IMG/VR virus record: IMGVR_UViG_3300021404_000022
Location: 1-43,810 of that record
From: a virus
Reading direction: 5' to 3' (one strand)
DNA: 43,810 bases
Part shown: positions 20,779 to 29,042 of the stretch, in pieces
Layout: the number at the start of each line of letters is the position of its first letter
Numbering within the stretch: the first letter of the stretch is position 1
Position numbers and translations under genes: made by a program
The notes under the pieces: model-generated
What the model saw: the letters and a program-made list of their open reading frames with translations, nothing else
Told to the model about the DNA's origin: nothing
Database searches by the model: none

Positions 20779-20787
20779 TGTATTACA
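20779..20787. promoter_or_regulatory. Palindrome TGTATTACA in the tas/head divergent gap
   Basis: A perfect copy of TGTAWTACA lies in the 58-bp gap between the leftward tas-like gene (start 20755) and the rightward head gene (start 20814). Its position would let a dimeric regulator control both. Flanking GCAATGATT resembles GCAATT beside the copy at 38236. Confidence 0.45.
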
Positions 20788-20813
20788 CATTTGGGTTTGA
20801 AGGGTGAATTTTG

Positions 20814-21665
20814 ATGCCTGTCGGTTTTCAGCCTCCAAGCCGGATCGAAATAGAGTACAGGAAAGCGATCCAGCGTGCGATCGTGAGTTCCATCCCGCGG
20901 CCGAGCGCGGATCTCACGGTTGATGAGTGGCTCGAAGAACTTGCAGCGATCAGCCGGAGCCAGGATCTAGCCGAAATGGCCGCGGCGATCGCCGGAAGCA
21001 TGGTGCGATGGGTCAATGTTCACAATGCTCGTACCTGGCGCGAGGCTAGCGCTCGATCGCAGCGCTCACAGATGTTATACCGGCTTTTACAGCAGGAGAT
21101 GCAAGGTCCGGTTGGGAATCGCTTTCGCGAACTGGTCAACGAGAATGCACGGTTGATCTCTTCGATTCCTCAAGAGATAGCCGGGTATCTCAATTTCGAG
21201 ATTGGCCGAGCGCAGCAACAGGGCGCCAGGCCGGAGACGATCGCCAAAATGCTGGCGAACCGTTTCCCAACTTTAACGCAAAGCCGCATCAACCTGCTTG
21301 CACGAACCGAGACGAGCAAAGCATCAACTGCTCTCACGCGAGCGCGTAGCGAAGAGCTTCAATTGCCAGCCTATGAATGGTTGACGGTTGAAGATGCTCG
21401 TGTCCGTCCGAGTCATCGCAACCTAAACGGCGTGATTGTATTTTGGGAAGATCCGCCTTCGCCTGAAGCTTTGATTGGAATTCGTAGCACGCTCGGTCAC
21501 TACAACAGTGGCGATTGCCCAAACTGCCGGTGTACGCAGCGAGTCATTCTTTCTCTCGATGACGTGAACTGGCCGCATCGGGTCTATCGCTATGGAAACA
21601 TCACGCGCATGACACGCGCAAATTTCGCCAGCATGTCTGGCATCGAGTCCCGTGCAGCGGCCTAA
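20814..21665 (+). CDS. Head morphogenesis protein (Mu gpF/SPP1 gp7-like)
   Basis: The 283-residue protein contains the conserved C-terminal Phage_Mu_F segment: ARTETSKASTALTRARSEELQLPAYEWLTVEDARVRPSHRNLNGVIV at about 163-210, then CPNCRCTQRVIL. The Asp-Arg-Val-Arg-x-x-His and Cys-x-x-Cys-Arg-Cys residues mark the family. Such proteins are minor head proteins packed with, or near, the portal and needed for head assembly or DNA ejection. The N-terminal part is helical. The start is ATG 20814 (a TTG sits one codon upstream). It begins the second rightward structural block. Confidence 0.85.
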   Translation: MPVGFQPPSRIEIEYRKAIQRAIVSSIPRPSADLTVDEWLEELAAISRSQDLAEMAAAIAGSMVRWVNVHNARTWREASARSQRSQMLYRLLQQEMQGPVGNRFRELVNENARLISSIPQEIAGYLNFEIGRAQQQGARPETIAKMLANRFPTLTQSRINLLARTETSKASTALTRARSEELQLPAYEWLTVEDARVRPSHRNLNGVIVFWEDPPSPEALIGIRSTLGHYNSGDCPNCRCTQRVILSLDDVNWPHRVYRYGNITRMTRANFASMSGIESRAAA

Positions 21666-21674
21666 AGGAGAACT

Positions 21675-21809
21675 ATGCCTAAAGGCGGACCATTTTGTTT
21701 CACCGTTAAGTTCAAGCAATTCCCATTGCTCGTTGGCGGATGTTTCATGCTGTTCGGCGAGTGGATCATCAAGAAGTTTGCGATACGTATCGTTGAAGTG
21801 TCGCAATAA
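21675..21809 (+). CDS. Small hydrophobic protein, 44 residues
   Basis: AAAGGAG precedes ATG 21675. The peptide is MPKGGPFCFTVKFKQFPLLVGG followed by CFMLFGEWIIKKFAIRIVEVSQ, with one hydrophobic stretch and a basic amphipathic end. It may be membrane-associated. It lies between a head protein and a secreted protein. Confidence 0.45.
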   Translation: MPKGGPFCFTVKFKQFPLLVGGCFMLFGEWIIKKFAIRIVEVSQ

Positions 21810-21837
21810 AAGCCGCAAGGCAAAAGGAGAAACGCAA

Positions 21838-22296
21838 ATGAGATTCGTCAAACTCGCAGTCCTGTTCGTCCTGGCGGCAATTCTGCCGATGGCAGTTGCA
21901 CAGGGACCAAACCTCACCGTCATCCAGTACAACTCGAACATCAACCCTTGCCAGTCTACGAGCATCGTGAAATCGAGTGTCGTTGTTGCGCAGAGCACAG
22001 CCACTACGACTGCTCTTGTTGCGGCCGTTGCTGGAAAAACCACGTACGTTTGTGGATTCTATGCGACGTTCAGCGGAACGACTCCGGCGCTCACCTTCAA
22101 AACTGGTACGCAGACAACGACTGCTTGTGACACTGCTACCGCATCACTGACAGGAACGTTCCTGCCAACCTCGGGAAGCTACATTGGAATGGGCGGACCG
22201 GGGACACTGTTTCAGTCGATCGCAAGTGGGCAGTTATGCGTCACGTCAGTTGCGAGCGCGGCCGTATCCGGTGTGTTGGTCTACGTTCAGATGTAA
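21838..22296 (+). CDS. Secreted Thr/Ala-rich protein with signal peptide
   Basis: AAAGGAG precedes ATG 21838. MRFVKLAVLFVLAAILPMAVA is a canonical Sec signal peptide cleaved near AVA-QG. The mature part of 130 residues is Thr/Ser/Ala-rich beta sequence (ATTTALVAAVAGKTTYVCGFYATFSG and TFKTGTQTTTACDTATASL) with four or more cysteines. Disulfides are likely outside the cytoplasm. Its place among head genes makes a capsid role tempting, but a signal peptide argues for export to the periplasm or surface. Confidence 0.6.
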   Translation: MRFVKLAVLFVLAAILPMAVAQGPNLTVIQYNSNINPCQSTSIVKSSVVVAQSTATTTALVAAVAGKTTYVCGFYATFSGTTPALTFKTGTQTTTACDTATASLTGTFLPTSGSYIGMGGPGTLFQSIASGQLCVTSVASAAVSGVLVYVQM

Positions 22297-22306
22297 GGAG
22301 TGATCC

Positions 22307-22612
22307 ATGGCGACTATAGCTGAATCAGCATTCACGCCAACGGCCCGTGCGCAAATGGCAGCGGAGCCCACGTCGAGCAATGTTGCATTGCCTACGACGG
22401 GGACTCCGACGCTCCTTCGCGTGACAAATCTCGGTCCCTTCGATGCATTCGTTTTGTTGGGGTCCAGCAGCGCCGTAGCGGCTGCAGTCGCCACGGGTCT
22501 AACCGTTCTTGCGCGAACCTCCTCGCCTTTTCTTGTCATCGGAAGCAATACCTATCTCGCTGCGATCACGCAGAGCGGCGGGGCAGCGCTCAACTTGGAT
22601 CTAGGCAACTAG
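22307..22612 (+). CDS. Probable minor structural protein, 101 residues
   Basis: The small Ala/Thr-rich beta protein (TPTLLRVTNLGPFDAFVLLGSSSAVAAAVATGLTVLARTSSPFLVIGSNTYLAAITQSGGAALNLDLG) has the look of short phage head-decoration or fibre-tip domains of the 'LRVTNxGxxxAFVxxG' kind. It sits between a secreted protein and a fibre-like protein. The assignment is from composition and context. Confidence 0.45.
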   Translation: MATIAESAFTPTARAQMAAEPTSSNVALPTTGTPTLLRVTNLGPFDAFVLLGSSSAVAAAVATGLTVLARTSSPFLVIGSNTYLAAITQSGGAALNLDLGN

Positions 22613-22625
22613 AGCGGAGATAACC

Positions 22626-23363
22626 ATGAGCCAGCAATTCGATGTTCCCTCTGGAAAACAGCTTCAGAGCACGCTCAACGCTCTGCTTAAAGTTGCCGGA
22701 ACTCCCAACGGTCCAAACGTTGTGGAGTCTTCGGGAGTGACCGATGACGGCACAACACTTTCGTACAAAGGCACTCCGATTGCGGGAGGCGGAAGCGGCG
22801 GAATAACAGGCAGTCTTACGCCTGGCAAGTATCCAGTCGCTTCCGCAGCGCACGCAGTTGTAGACGGCAAGATCGACTTTGGTGTTTCGGTTGCCAATAC
22901 GCTCTCTGTTTTAGCGCCCAATATCGTACTTGAAACCGATGCTTCTGCGCCGTCATTGGGAATAGGCTTGGTTGACGGAAGCGGCGTGGGACTCGCAATT
23001 GAGACTTCCAACGGTGGTCCTTTACTTGTTCGTGCTAGCGGCGGTGGAGCGAGTCTTACGATTAACACTAGTGGTTCCGGGGGCGGGGCAATCAATATAG
23101 ACAGTGATGGGGCTCTAGGGCTTAGTGCCGCTGGCGGCGATGTTCATATCAGTCCTGGCACTGGTAATTGCGTCATAGATGGCCCTGTGGTACCTGGCAT
23201 TGTTTACAGTGTCGCAGGCACTCCGTTACCTGTGGCGCCTCCTCTCGGATCACGGGCCGTCGTATCGGACGCTACGGCGCCGACGTTCCTGGGAGCCTAT
23301 GTCGGTGGAGGCGCCGTAGTCGCGCCTGTTTTGTGGAATGGAACGATTTGGGTCACAGCGTAA
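22626..23363 (+). CDS. Fibre-like structural protein
   Basis: The 245-residue protein is rich in Gly, Ser, Ala and Val. Its N-terminus (FDVPSGKQLQSTLNALLKVA) precedes a long beta-solenoid-like run (SANT to GGDVHISPGTG, with many GGG turns). The ending LGSRAVVSDATAPTFLGAYVGGGAVVAPVLWNGTIWVTA is typical of phage fibre and head-fibre tails. It is probably a head fibre or a receptor-interacting decoration rather than the tail fibre, which lies at 42759. The function is inferred. Confidence 0.5.
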   Translation: MSQQFDVPSGKQLQSTLNALLKVAGTPNGPNVVESSGVTDDGTTLSYKGTPIAGGGSGGITGSLTPGKYPVASAAHAVVDGKIDFGVSVANTLSVLAPNIVLETDASAPSLGIGLVDGSGVGLAIETSNGGPLLVRASGGGASLTINTSGSGGGAINIDSDGALGLSAAGGDVHISPGTGNCVIDGPVVPGIVYSVAGTPLPVAPPLGSRAVVSDATAPTFLGAYVGGGAVVAPVLWNGTIWVTA

Positions 23364-23378
23364 CGAAGGGAGATTGTC

Positions 23379-23783
23379 ATGCCGCTTACCGAAAAAGGTA
23401 ACGAGATCATGTCCAACATGCAGGAACAGTATGGGCCTGAAAAGGGAAAATCTGTTTTCTATGCCTCGAAGAATGCGGGAACAATCTCCGGGGTGGACAT
23501 GGTAGCTCCACAGCCGATTACCGGCATTGTGGGCAACGCAATGGGTGCGGAAGTATTCGGCTTGCCGGGAGCGGCCGAGCGGATTGCTTCGAGCGCTCCA
23601 AACCTGGGCTATGCAGGCAAGCCTTCGATAGCCTCTGTACCGCGTCCGATACTGGCTGCCGATCGGCCGCTATCCGGCATGGATGCAATCGTCGCATGGG
23701 GCAACAATTACGAGCTACATGCGGCGGGTCCAGACGATGGCCCTAAAGCCACGCCCGAGATCAAAAAGGCGTCCAGCCTCTAG
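23379..23783 (+). CDS. Conserved phage head-region protein
   Basis: The N-terminus MPLTEKGNEIMSNMQEQYG then KGKSVFYASKNAGTISGVD matches a recurring phage pattern (KGxxIMxxMxxQYGxxKGxxVFYAxxNxG), often found upstream of the scaffold/protease gene or fused to it. The remaining 95 residues are Ala/Pro-rich and probably disordered. The role is unknown. Confidence 0.55.
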   Translation: MPLTEKGNEIMSNMQEQYGPEKGKSVFYASKNAGTISGVDMVAPQPITGIVGNAMGAEVFGLPGAAERIASSAPNLGYAGKPSIASVPRPILAADRPLSGMDAIVAWGNNYELHAAGPDDGPKATPEIKKASSL

Positions 23784-23811
23784 TAATCATTATTCAGCGC
23801 GGGGTGACAAG

Positions 23812-24051
23812 ATGGACTCTGCTTCGCAGGGATTGCCGACTCATGCGCTCTTGGATCTCCGAACATCGACCATCATTGTCAACAACCTGAGAATCGATGT
23901 AACTCTCCTGGCGGCGATCTGCAACCCAGACAAGAGGATTCTGTGGCGATTCGTCTACGTTGATGGCGAAGTCAAAGCGGAGCCTTACACCGAAGAGCAA
24001 GTTATCTGGATCGATCGATCGGATCTTGAAGATGCCGAGACGAAAGGCTAG
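23812..24051 (+). CDS. Hypothetical protein, 79 residues
   Basis: ATG 23812 is set by GGGGTG upstream. The product has strands RTSTIIVNNLRIDVTLLAAI and a short basic loop, then YTEEQVIWID. It is unrecognised. It lies directly before the prohead protease/scaffold gene. Confidence 0.5.
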   Translation: MDSASQGLPTHALLDLRTSTIIVNNLRIDVTLLAAICNPDKRILWRFVYVDGEVKAEPYTEEQVIWIDRSDLEDAETKG

Positions 24052-24054
24052 ACC

Positions 24055-25608
24055 ATGGCAAAGCTTCTATATTTCGGTTCGCATATCTCCGAGAACATTA
24101 TCGAGGATAAGGGAAGCGGCTTCATCGTCTGCCTCAACGTTCCGGTAGCGCGTACAGGCTGGCAGACCTACTCAGGTGAAGAACTCGGCGAAGAGGTGCA
24201 AAAAGTCCATGACATCAAGCCTACCGACAGGATCAAGGTATATCGATCTCCGGAAGAGGTTTTCTCGAAAGAGACCATGGCATCGTTCGAGGGAATGCCG
24301 GTTACAGACAACCATCCGAAAGGCGGAAGGTTCGTCAACTCGGAGAATTTCAAAGAGCTAGTTTGTGGGCATGGCCAAAACGTTCGCAAGGGCGGGGAGA
24401 TCTCCAAGGGAGACGAAGAGGAACTGCTCGCGGACCTGGCCGTGCAATACAAGCCGCTCGTCAAAGATGTTCTCGAAGATCGTAAACGCGAGATTTCCTG
24501 CGGTTATGACTACAAACTTCGGCTTCGGCCGGATGGCAATTTCGAGCAATACGAGATTCGGGGCAATCATTTTGCAGTTGTTCCGAAAGGAAGAGCCGGG
24601 GACAAAATGCGGATTAACGATTCCGCATTTCCGGAAGAGGAGGAAAAAACCATGCCTGAAAACGTAGCCCCGGTGAAACCTGCGGGGATGAGTTGGAAGA
24701 AATTTCTTATGGGTCTTGGCATCAAAGTTTTCGCTACCGATGCCAAACCAGAAGAAGTGGCTGAGGCTCAAGACGAGCTTCGGAAAGAGGAGGGCGCGAT
24801 GCCTGAACAGAAGAAGGGCCTCAGCGAAGAAGAACTGAAGGCCAAAGATGAGGAGTTGACCGAGCGCGAAAAGAAACTGGCAGAGCGCGAGGAAGACTCC
24901 AAGAAGCGTGCGGAAGATGCCAGGCGTGCAGAAGATGAGCGCAAGGCAGCGGACAAGCGCAAAACTGAGGATTCGCATCGCGCCGACGATGACGATGACA
25001 AACACCCGGATGGCTGCCGGTGCCAGGATTGCGCCATGGACAAAAAGGGCAAGGATTCGAAGCGCGGCAAGGATTCCAAGGGCCGCGATGCGAAGATCGC
25101 CAAGCTGCGCAAAATGCTTGACGACTTCCTCTCTGAAGAGGAAGAAGAGCCCGAACACGCGGAAGACAAGAAGGGCAAGGACAAGCGCGTGGACGACAAG
25201 AAAACCGGAGATGACGATAAGGACGACAAGGGCGAAGTTGTCGAACCTGCCGACAATCCGGCCGAAGACAAGAAGGGCATGGATGGACTCGATCCGATTC
25301 CGGCTGTCACAGCGAAAGAGGAAACGAAGAATCCCATTCCCGGCGCCGATGCTGCTCTCGATGTCCTTCGCGAGACACGCGCAATCGTGGCGAAGAGCGG
25401 TGACAAGATGCTGATCGCAAAGTGGAACCGCGCTCGCGATTTGGCTCTCGATCCAAAGTCCGCCACAACTCGCGATGCGTACACGGCACTGGCGGAACTC
25501 GAAGCCAGGGCAACCGATGCCGATCCCGATACGAGCGCTGAGGATCGCGCCAAGGCTTATCAGGAAAACCTGAATAAGTCCAACTCTCGCGCCCGGAAGG
25601 AGAACTAA
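24055..25608 (+). CDS. DUF2213 prohead protease/scaffold-like protein
   Basis: Residues 15-185 match DUF2213: GFIVCLNVPVARTGWQTYSGEE, then SFEGMPVTDNHPKG with the conserved His, then LVCGHGQNVRKG, then REISCGYDYKL and GNHFAVVPKGRAG. This fold is a serine-protease-like prohead maturation module (the NHFAVV and CGY motifs are typical). The C-terminal half is a highly charged helical scaffold (LSEEELKAKDEELTEREKKL), with Lys/Asp/Glu repeats and a Cys/His knuckle (HPDGCRCQDCAM). It would organise capsid assembly and be degraded. It lies two genes upstream of the major capsid gene, as in many phages. Confidence 0.8.
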   Translation: MAKLLYFGSHISENIIEDKGSGFIVCLNVPVARTGWQTYSGEELGEEVQKVHDIKPTDRIKVYRSPEEVFSKETMASFEGMPVTDNHPKGGRFVNSENFKELVCGHGQNVRKGGEISKGDEEELLADLAVQYKPLVKDVLEDRKREISCGYDYKLRLRPDGNFEQYEIRGNHFAVVPKGRAGDKMRINDSAFPEEEEKTMPENVAPVKPAGMSWKKFLMGLGIKVFATDAKPEEVAEAQDELRKEEGAMPEQKKGLSEEELKAKDEELTEREKKLAEREEDSKKRAEDARRAEDERKAADKRKTEDSHRADDDDDKHPDGCRCQDCAMDKKGKDSKRGKDSKGRDAKIAKLRKMLDDFLSEEEEEPEHAEDKKGKDKRVDDKKTGDDDKDDKGEVVEPADNPAEDKKGMDGLDPIPAVTAKEETKNPIPGADAALDVLRETRAIVAKSGDKMLIAKWNRARDLALDPKSATTRDAYTALAELEARATDADPDTSAEDRAKAYQENLNKSNSRARKEN

Positions 25609-25611
25609 CAC

Positions 25612-26385
25612 ATGCCTGGATTCGTGATTCCTCTCGCTGGCCCGAATGCGGGTTATCCGGGTACTGTTTCTCGCAACGGTGACGAAGTAATCGTCAATCG
25701 TCCACTTGCGACGACAGATACCGTCAACGCCAACTTTGGCGATGTGGCCTTTCTCGATCAGAACTCCCTTGGGGGCTACTGGTCGAGTGTGCAGGCACTT
25801 GCGAAGGCAGTCGCCACTACAACCGGAACGTGGACGGGTACGGTCACTTCGATTACCGTTGCAAGTGGAACGGGCATCGTGGTTGGTCAAGCTGTCGTTG
25901 GCGCTGGCATCGCTGCCGGAACAACTGTTACGTCCGCTGTCGGAACCACAATTGGTCTGTCGATCGCTACGCTTGGAACCGAGACGGCAACGCCGCTCTC
26001 GTTCTTGAGTGCTGCGCTCGCCAGCACAACCGGCTTCGCTGGTATCTTCGCTCGCAACATGAAGGTCGATACCAACTATCCGCTTACCGGCGTAACGCAG
26101 ACAGGCGGCCAGTATCTTCCCGGCCAACTTGCCGACGTGGCCGAGCGCGGATCGGTCACCGTGCAGTTGGTTGTCTTCTCTGTCGCTCCGGTCTCCGGTG
26201 GCCAGGTGTTTGTCCGTATCGGCCTCAACCCGGCCGTTCCGGCTGGCATCGTGGGTGGCATCGAAACAGCAGCAGATGGGGCTTTCACTCTTCCGCTGCC
26301 ACTCTCAATCATCGCGTTCAAGACCGGCGCCGTCGATCCCAACGGACGCACGGAAGTTACCTTGAAGACGCGCAACAACCCGTAA
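25612..26385 (+). CDS. Capsid cement/decoration-like protein with inserted Ig-like module
   Basis: The N- and C-terminal parts (NANFGDVAFLDQNSLGGYW; NMKVDTNYPLTGVTQTGGQYLPGQLADVAERGSVTVQL) resemble the structural cement/decoration proteins encoded just before the major capsid gene. Residues about 74-132 are an extra module: VTSITVASGTGIVVGQAVVGAGIAAGTTVTSAVGTTIGLS. It recurs in the neck proteins at 28025 and 30359. The protein probably binds the capsid surface and stabilises it. Confidence 0.65.
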   Translation: MPGFVIPLAGPNAGYPGTVSRNGDEVIVNRPLATTDTVNANFGDVAFLDQNSLGGYWSSVQALAKAVATTTGTWTGTVTSITVASGTGIVVGQAVVGAGIAAGTTVTSAVGTTIGLSIATLGTETATPLSFLSAALASTTGFAGIFARNMKVDTNYPLTGVTQTGGQYLPGQLADVAERGSVTVQLVVFSVAPVSGGQVFVRIGLNPAVPAGIVGGIETAADGAFTLPLPLSIIAFKTGAVDPNGRTEVTLKTRNNP

Positions 26386-26407
26386 TCAGCCGAAGAAGGA
26401 GGCTACC

Positions 26408-27427
26408 ATGGGAAAACAGAACGGTGACCCTCGTCTCCGCGGGTTCGATGCGCTGAGTTTGAGGGGTTTCGATTCCGCTGCAGTCAATAGCGGCCTGATC
26501 TTTCTCGAAGCAGAGAATGAAAAGGTCGAGCGCAAGGTTCTCGAACCGCTCGCTTCCGTAACCTGGCAGCGAGACGTGTATACCGACGTAGGCGGCGGAT
26601 GGGTGGATGGCACTTCCCACTTCTACGCTGACTACGGCGGTGCGGACACAACGACTCTCGGCTTGACCGGCACGGAAACAACCGAGATCATGCGTGTTCA
26701 GGGAACCATCAACAAGGAAGTCTTTCCGGTAAACAACTTCCAAGTCACGAGCGACATCAAGTATGTCGATCTCGAAAAGCTGAAGGGCGCCGGTCGCTCT
26801 TTGGAAGACTTGTACGGAAAGTCTGCCATCCTGAAGTACAACAAGACGATTGACCACATTGTTTATGTGGGCGTCCCGGCAACGATCAATGTTCCGGGCA
26901 GCACTGGCTTGTTGAACAACGCCAACGTGAGCACGCAGACTGCCCCGAACGGCGCTTCTGGTTTCCCCCAGTGGAGCAAGAAGACGCCTTACGAGATTCA
27001 GGCTGATATCAACCTTGTCTTGATCAACACCGTCACCAACTCCGGTTACGATGTGTCGGGCATGGCGGATACCATCCTGATCCCGTGGGCTCAGGACAGC
27101 CTGTTGACTCAACCCATGACGATCGCGGGATGCAACTCGATTCTTGAGTATGTACTCGCGAACAACATCGCCAAGCGTCATGGCATCGACCTGAAGATCC
27201 TTCCGGTTGGTTGGGCGGCGGCTGCCAACAATGGCCTGGGTGTGGACATGCTTTGCGCGTATCGCAACGACCGCGAGCGCGTGAAGTTTGATATCACCGT
27301 GCCGATGCAGAAGGTCCAGACCACCTTCAGCGTTCCGCACGCGTCGTATCAGACGCTCTGGGCTGCACAGATCGGCGTGATCAAGTACCTATTCCCCACG
27401 AGTGGGTACTACCTCACATCGATCTAG
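26408..27427 (+). CDS. Major capsid protein (DUF2184 type)
   Basis: At 339 residues this is a DUF2184-like HK97-fold capsid protein: VLEPLASVTWQRDVYTDVGGGWVDG, then the P-domain-like WAQDSLLTQPMTIAGCNSILEYVLANN, then the end VPHASYQTLWAAQIGVIKYLFPTSGYYL. Its place after the protease/scaffold and decoration genes supports the call. It has a strong ribosome site (AAGGAGG). A promoter-like -10 box and a G6/C6 hairpin follow it. Confidence 0.88.
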   Translation: MGKQNGDPRLRGFDALSLRGFDSAAVNSGLIFLEAENEKVERKVLEPLASVTWQRDVYTDVGGGWVDGTSHFYADYGGADTTTLGLTGTETTEIMRVQGTINKEVFPVNNFQVTSDIKYVDLEKLKGAGRSLEDLYGKSAILKYNKTIDHIVYVGVPATINVPGSTGLLNNANVSTQTAPNGASGFPQWSKKTPYEIQADINLVLINTVTNSGYDVSGMADTILIPWAQDSLLTQPMTIAGCNSILEYVLANNIAKRHGIDLKILPVGWAAAANNGLGVDMLCAYRNDRERVKFDITVPMQKVQTTFSVPHASYQTLWAAQIGVIKYLFPTSGYYLTSI

Positions 27428-27436
27428 CACGTGCTG

Positions 27437-27477
27437 TACAATCGAGGCACCAAGCGGGGGGTATCCATTCCCCCCGC
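27437..27477 (+). promoter_or_regulatory. -10-like box and G6/C6 hairpin after the capsid gene
   Basis: TACAAT (27437-27442) sits in the phrase GTGCTGTACAATCGAGGC. This phrase is nearly repeated at the tmRNA promoter (GTGCTGTATACTGAGGC at 33076). A perfect 8-bp stem GCGGGGGG (27454-27461) / CCCCCCGC (27470-27477) with an 8-base loop follows. No T tract follows the stem, so it may be a leader or mRNA-stabilising hairpin rather than a terminator. No good -35 is seen. Confidence 0.4.
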
Positions 27478-27505
27478 GAATGCTCAAAAGGGAGAGAACA
27501 GGCAA

Positions 27506-28021
27506 ATGACAATGATTTCAGTTCTTGCAAGACGGCGGTTTGTGTTCACACATCCGTCCATGCGAACTTCGAAGGCTGTTGTAGAAGCTATCGCAAACGC
27601 TCAACCGAACACTCCGCTCGAAGGGTACTTTTCCACGGTTCCGGATAACTTCCGCGCACAACCCGCTCCGGACTGGATCAAGAGTGATCCGCTGTGGGCA
27701 ATCGCCGAGAAAACTGGCGACATCTTCGAAGTGCCGGTTCCTCCTGCCAGAGTTCAGATTCCGGAGAAGGTTCCGGAGACCGTTGGCAAGCGCGTGGTAG
27801 TGATTCCCGAATCCGCGGGAGTGCAGGCGCAAGCCGATCAGGGGCCGGACATCATGAAACTGAAGGCTGAACCGGCGCCAGGCACAGGTTTTCAAGATGG
27901 ACGCACAATGGCAGGCGAGCAGGCTGGCCAGGGTGCAGCGCAGATCGACGACAAAGCCAGCGATCAAGGCGATGCTAACGATCCCAACGCCGAGAAGGCG
28001 GAAGCCGAGCACGCGGAGTAA
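27506..28021 (+). CDS. Hypothetical structural-region protein, 171 residues
   Basis: ATG 27506 follows GGGAGAG. Residues 1-80 are structured (RRRFVFTHPSMRTSKAVVEAIANAQPNTPLEGYF). The C-terminal half becomes Pro/Ala/Gln/Glu-rich and disordered, ending in acidic repeats (NAEKAEAEHAE). It lies between capsid and head-completion genes, so a head role is likely but undefined. Confidence 0.5.
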   Translation: MTMISVLARRRFVFTHPSMRTSKAVVEAIANAQPNTPLEGYFSTVPDNFRAQPAPDWIKSDPLWAIAEKTGDIFEVPVPPARVQIPEKVPETVGKRVVVIPESAGVQAQADQGPDIMKLKAEPAPGTGFQDGRTMAGEQAGQGAAQIDDKASDQGDANDPNAEKAEAEHAE

Positions 28022-28024
28022 CCA

Positions 28025-28774
28025 GTGGCGACGAATTGCAATCAGCCAGACTTCATCCGGAACCTCGAACTCTTTTGGGGCGGTGCTTACGAGTCGGACG
28101 CCTATGCTGCTTTTCAGGCAGCCGCGGCGAACGTCATTGTAGGCACTAATCCTCCATGGGGTCTGGGTGATTTGCTTTCGATCTTCCCGAAGTTCTTTGG
28201 TCCTGCAGTCGCATTCGTTGTCACGGCCATAGCAAACAATACCGTAGCCACGGTGACCACTCCTCCGAGTGGAGCAACACTTGCGCCGGGACAGTTGATC
28301 AACGATCCAACCGGAACCTATTTCCCGAAAGGCACAACCATCCTCAGCGTGAGTGGAGGCAATATCACGCTATCGAATGCAGCGCTCGCTTCCGCGAGCA
28401 GCGTCAACCTATTTGTCTATCCGGCGCCATGGTTGCCTTTGATCCTGATCCAGCTTTACATCACGCTCGCGTCGTCTTCGCTCGTGCAGGCCAGGTGGAA
28501 TACAAATTGGTATCTGGCAATGGCGCTCTTTGTGGCGCACTATTGCACGCTTTGGATGGACGGCGAGACGGGACCGAATCTGACAGCATCGCAAATCGCT
28601 ACTTCCGGCCTGCAAATGGGCATCATGATCTCGCAGGCGGCGGGAGACACGAGCGCTGGACTCAAGCCGATCGAAGGGCTCGAAATATACGGAGCATGGA
28701 ACTTGACGCGCTACGGAATCCAGTTAGCGACACTCGCGACTGGCTACGGCGCCGGGATCATGTACATCCTCTAA
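28025..28774 (+). CDS. Head-completion adaptor (DUF4054-like) with inserted module
   Basis: The ends of this 249-residue protein fit DUF4054 connector proteins: FPKFFGP at about residue 54, then WLPLILIQLYITLASSSLVQARWNTNWYLAMALFVAHYCTLWM. Family members are usually about 130 residues. The surplus comes from an extra beta module at about 66-131 (ATVTTPPSGATLAPGQLINDPTGTYFPKGTTILSVSGGNITLS) related to those in the proteins at 25612 and 30359. It would sit on the portal ring and begin the neck. Confidence 0.7.
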   Translation: MATNCNQPDFIRNLELFWGGAYESDAYAAFQAAAANVIVGTNPPWGLGDLLSIFPKFFGPAVAFVVTAIANNTVATVTTPPSGATLAPGQLINDPTGTYFPKGTTILSVSGGNITLSNAALASASSVNLFVYPAPWLPLILIQLYITLASSSLVQARWNTNWYLAMALFVAHYCTLWMDGETGPNLTASQIATSGLQMGIMISQAAGDTSAGLKPIEGLEIYGAWNLTRYGIQLATLATGYGAGIMYIL

Positions 28775-28787
28775 GCTGTTTTTACAG

Positions 28788-28797
28788 TGTAATTACA
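28788..28797. promoter_or_regulatory. Perfect palindrome TGTAATTACA
   Basis: A 10-bp perfect palindrome lies in the 44-bp gap between two neck genes, one base longer than the TGTAWTACA sites elsewhere in the window. GCTGTTTTTACAG just before it could also fold. A regulatory role is inferred from recurrence only. Confidence 0.3.
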
Positions 28798-28818
28798 GCG
28801 TAGTTAAGAGGCTTGCCA

Positions 28819-29037
28819 ATGGAATCGAGACTGCTTCGCGTCTACGATCTGACTGCAGCGCAACGACAGCGCTTCGAAGATACGTTTCCCAACGCTCGCG
28901 TCTGGGAAGAGATGTATCGCGAGCAGCAAGCTGCCGACGCACTCCGAGCCGAAAGGGTGAGGAAAGATTTCGCACAGGGTATCAAGACTCCGGACACGCC
29001 TTTCAATCGACGGGCGCTCGGACTCGAACCCAGATAA
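28819..29037 (+). CDS. Hypothetical protein, 72 residues
   Basis: ATG 28819 with GAGG seven bases before is preferred over TTG 28813. The sequence is charged helix (AAQRQRFEDTFPNARVWEEMYREQQAADALRAERVRKDF). It could be a small neck or assembly factor. It is unrecognised. Confidence 0.5.
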   Translation: MESRLLRVYDLTAAQRQRFEDTFPNARVWEEMYREQQAADALRAERVRKDFAQGIKTPDTPFNRRALGLEPR

Positions 29038-29042
29038 TCATT

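Noticed and set aside
24358-26127. Long minus-strand ORF of 589 codons
   Set aside because: It lies opposite the DUF2213 scaffold gene, whose Lys/Glu/Asp-rich codons avoid stops on the other strand. Its sequence is low-complexity and matches no family.
27454-27477. Rho-independent terminator after the capsid gene
   Set aside because: The stem is strong, but no T tract follows it, so I list it as a leader hairpin instead.
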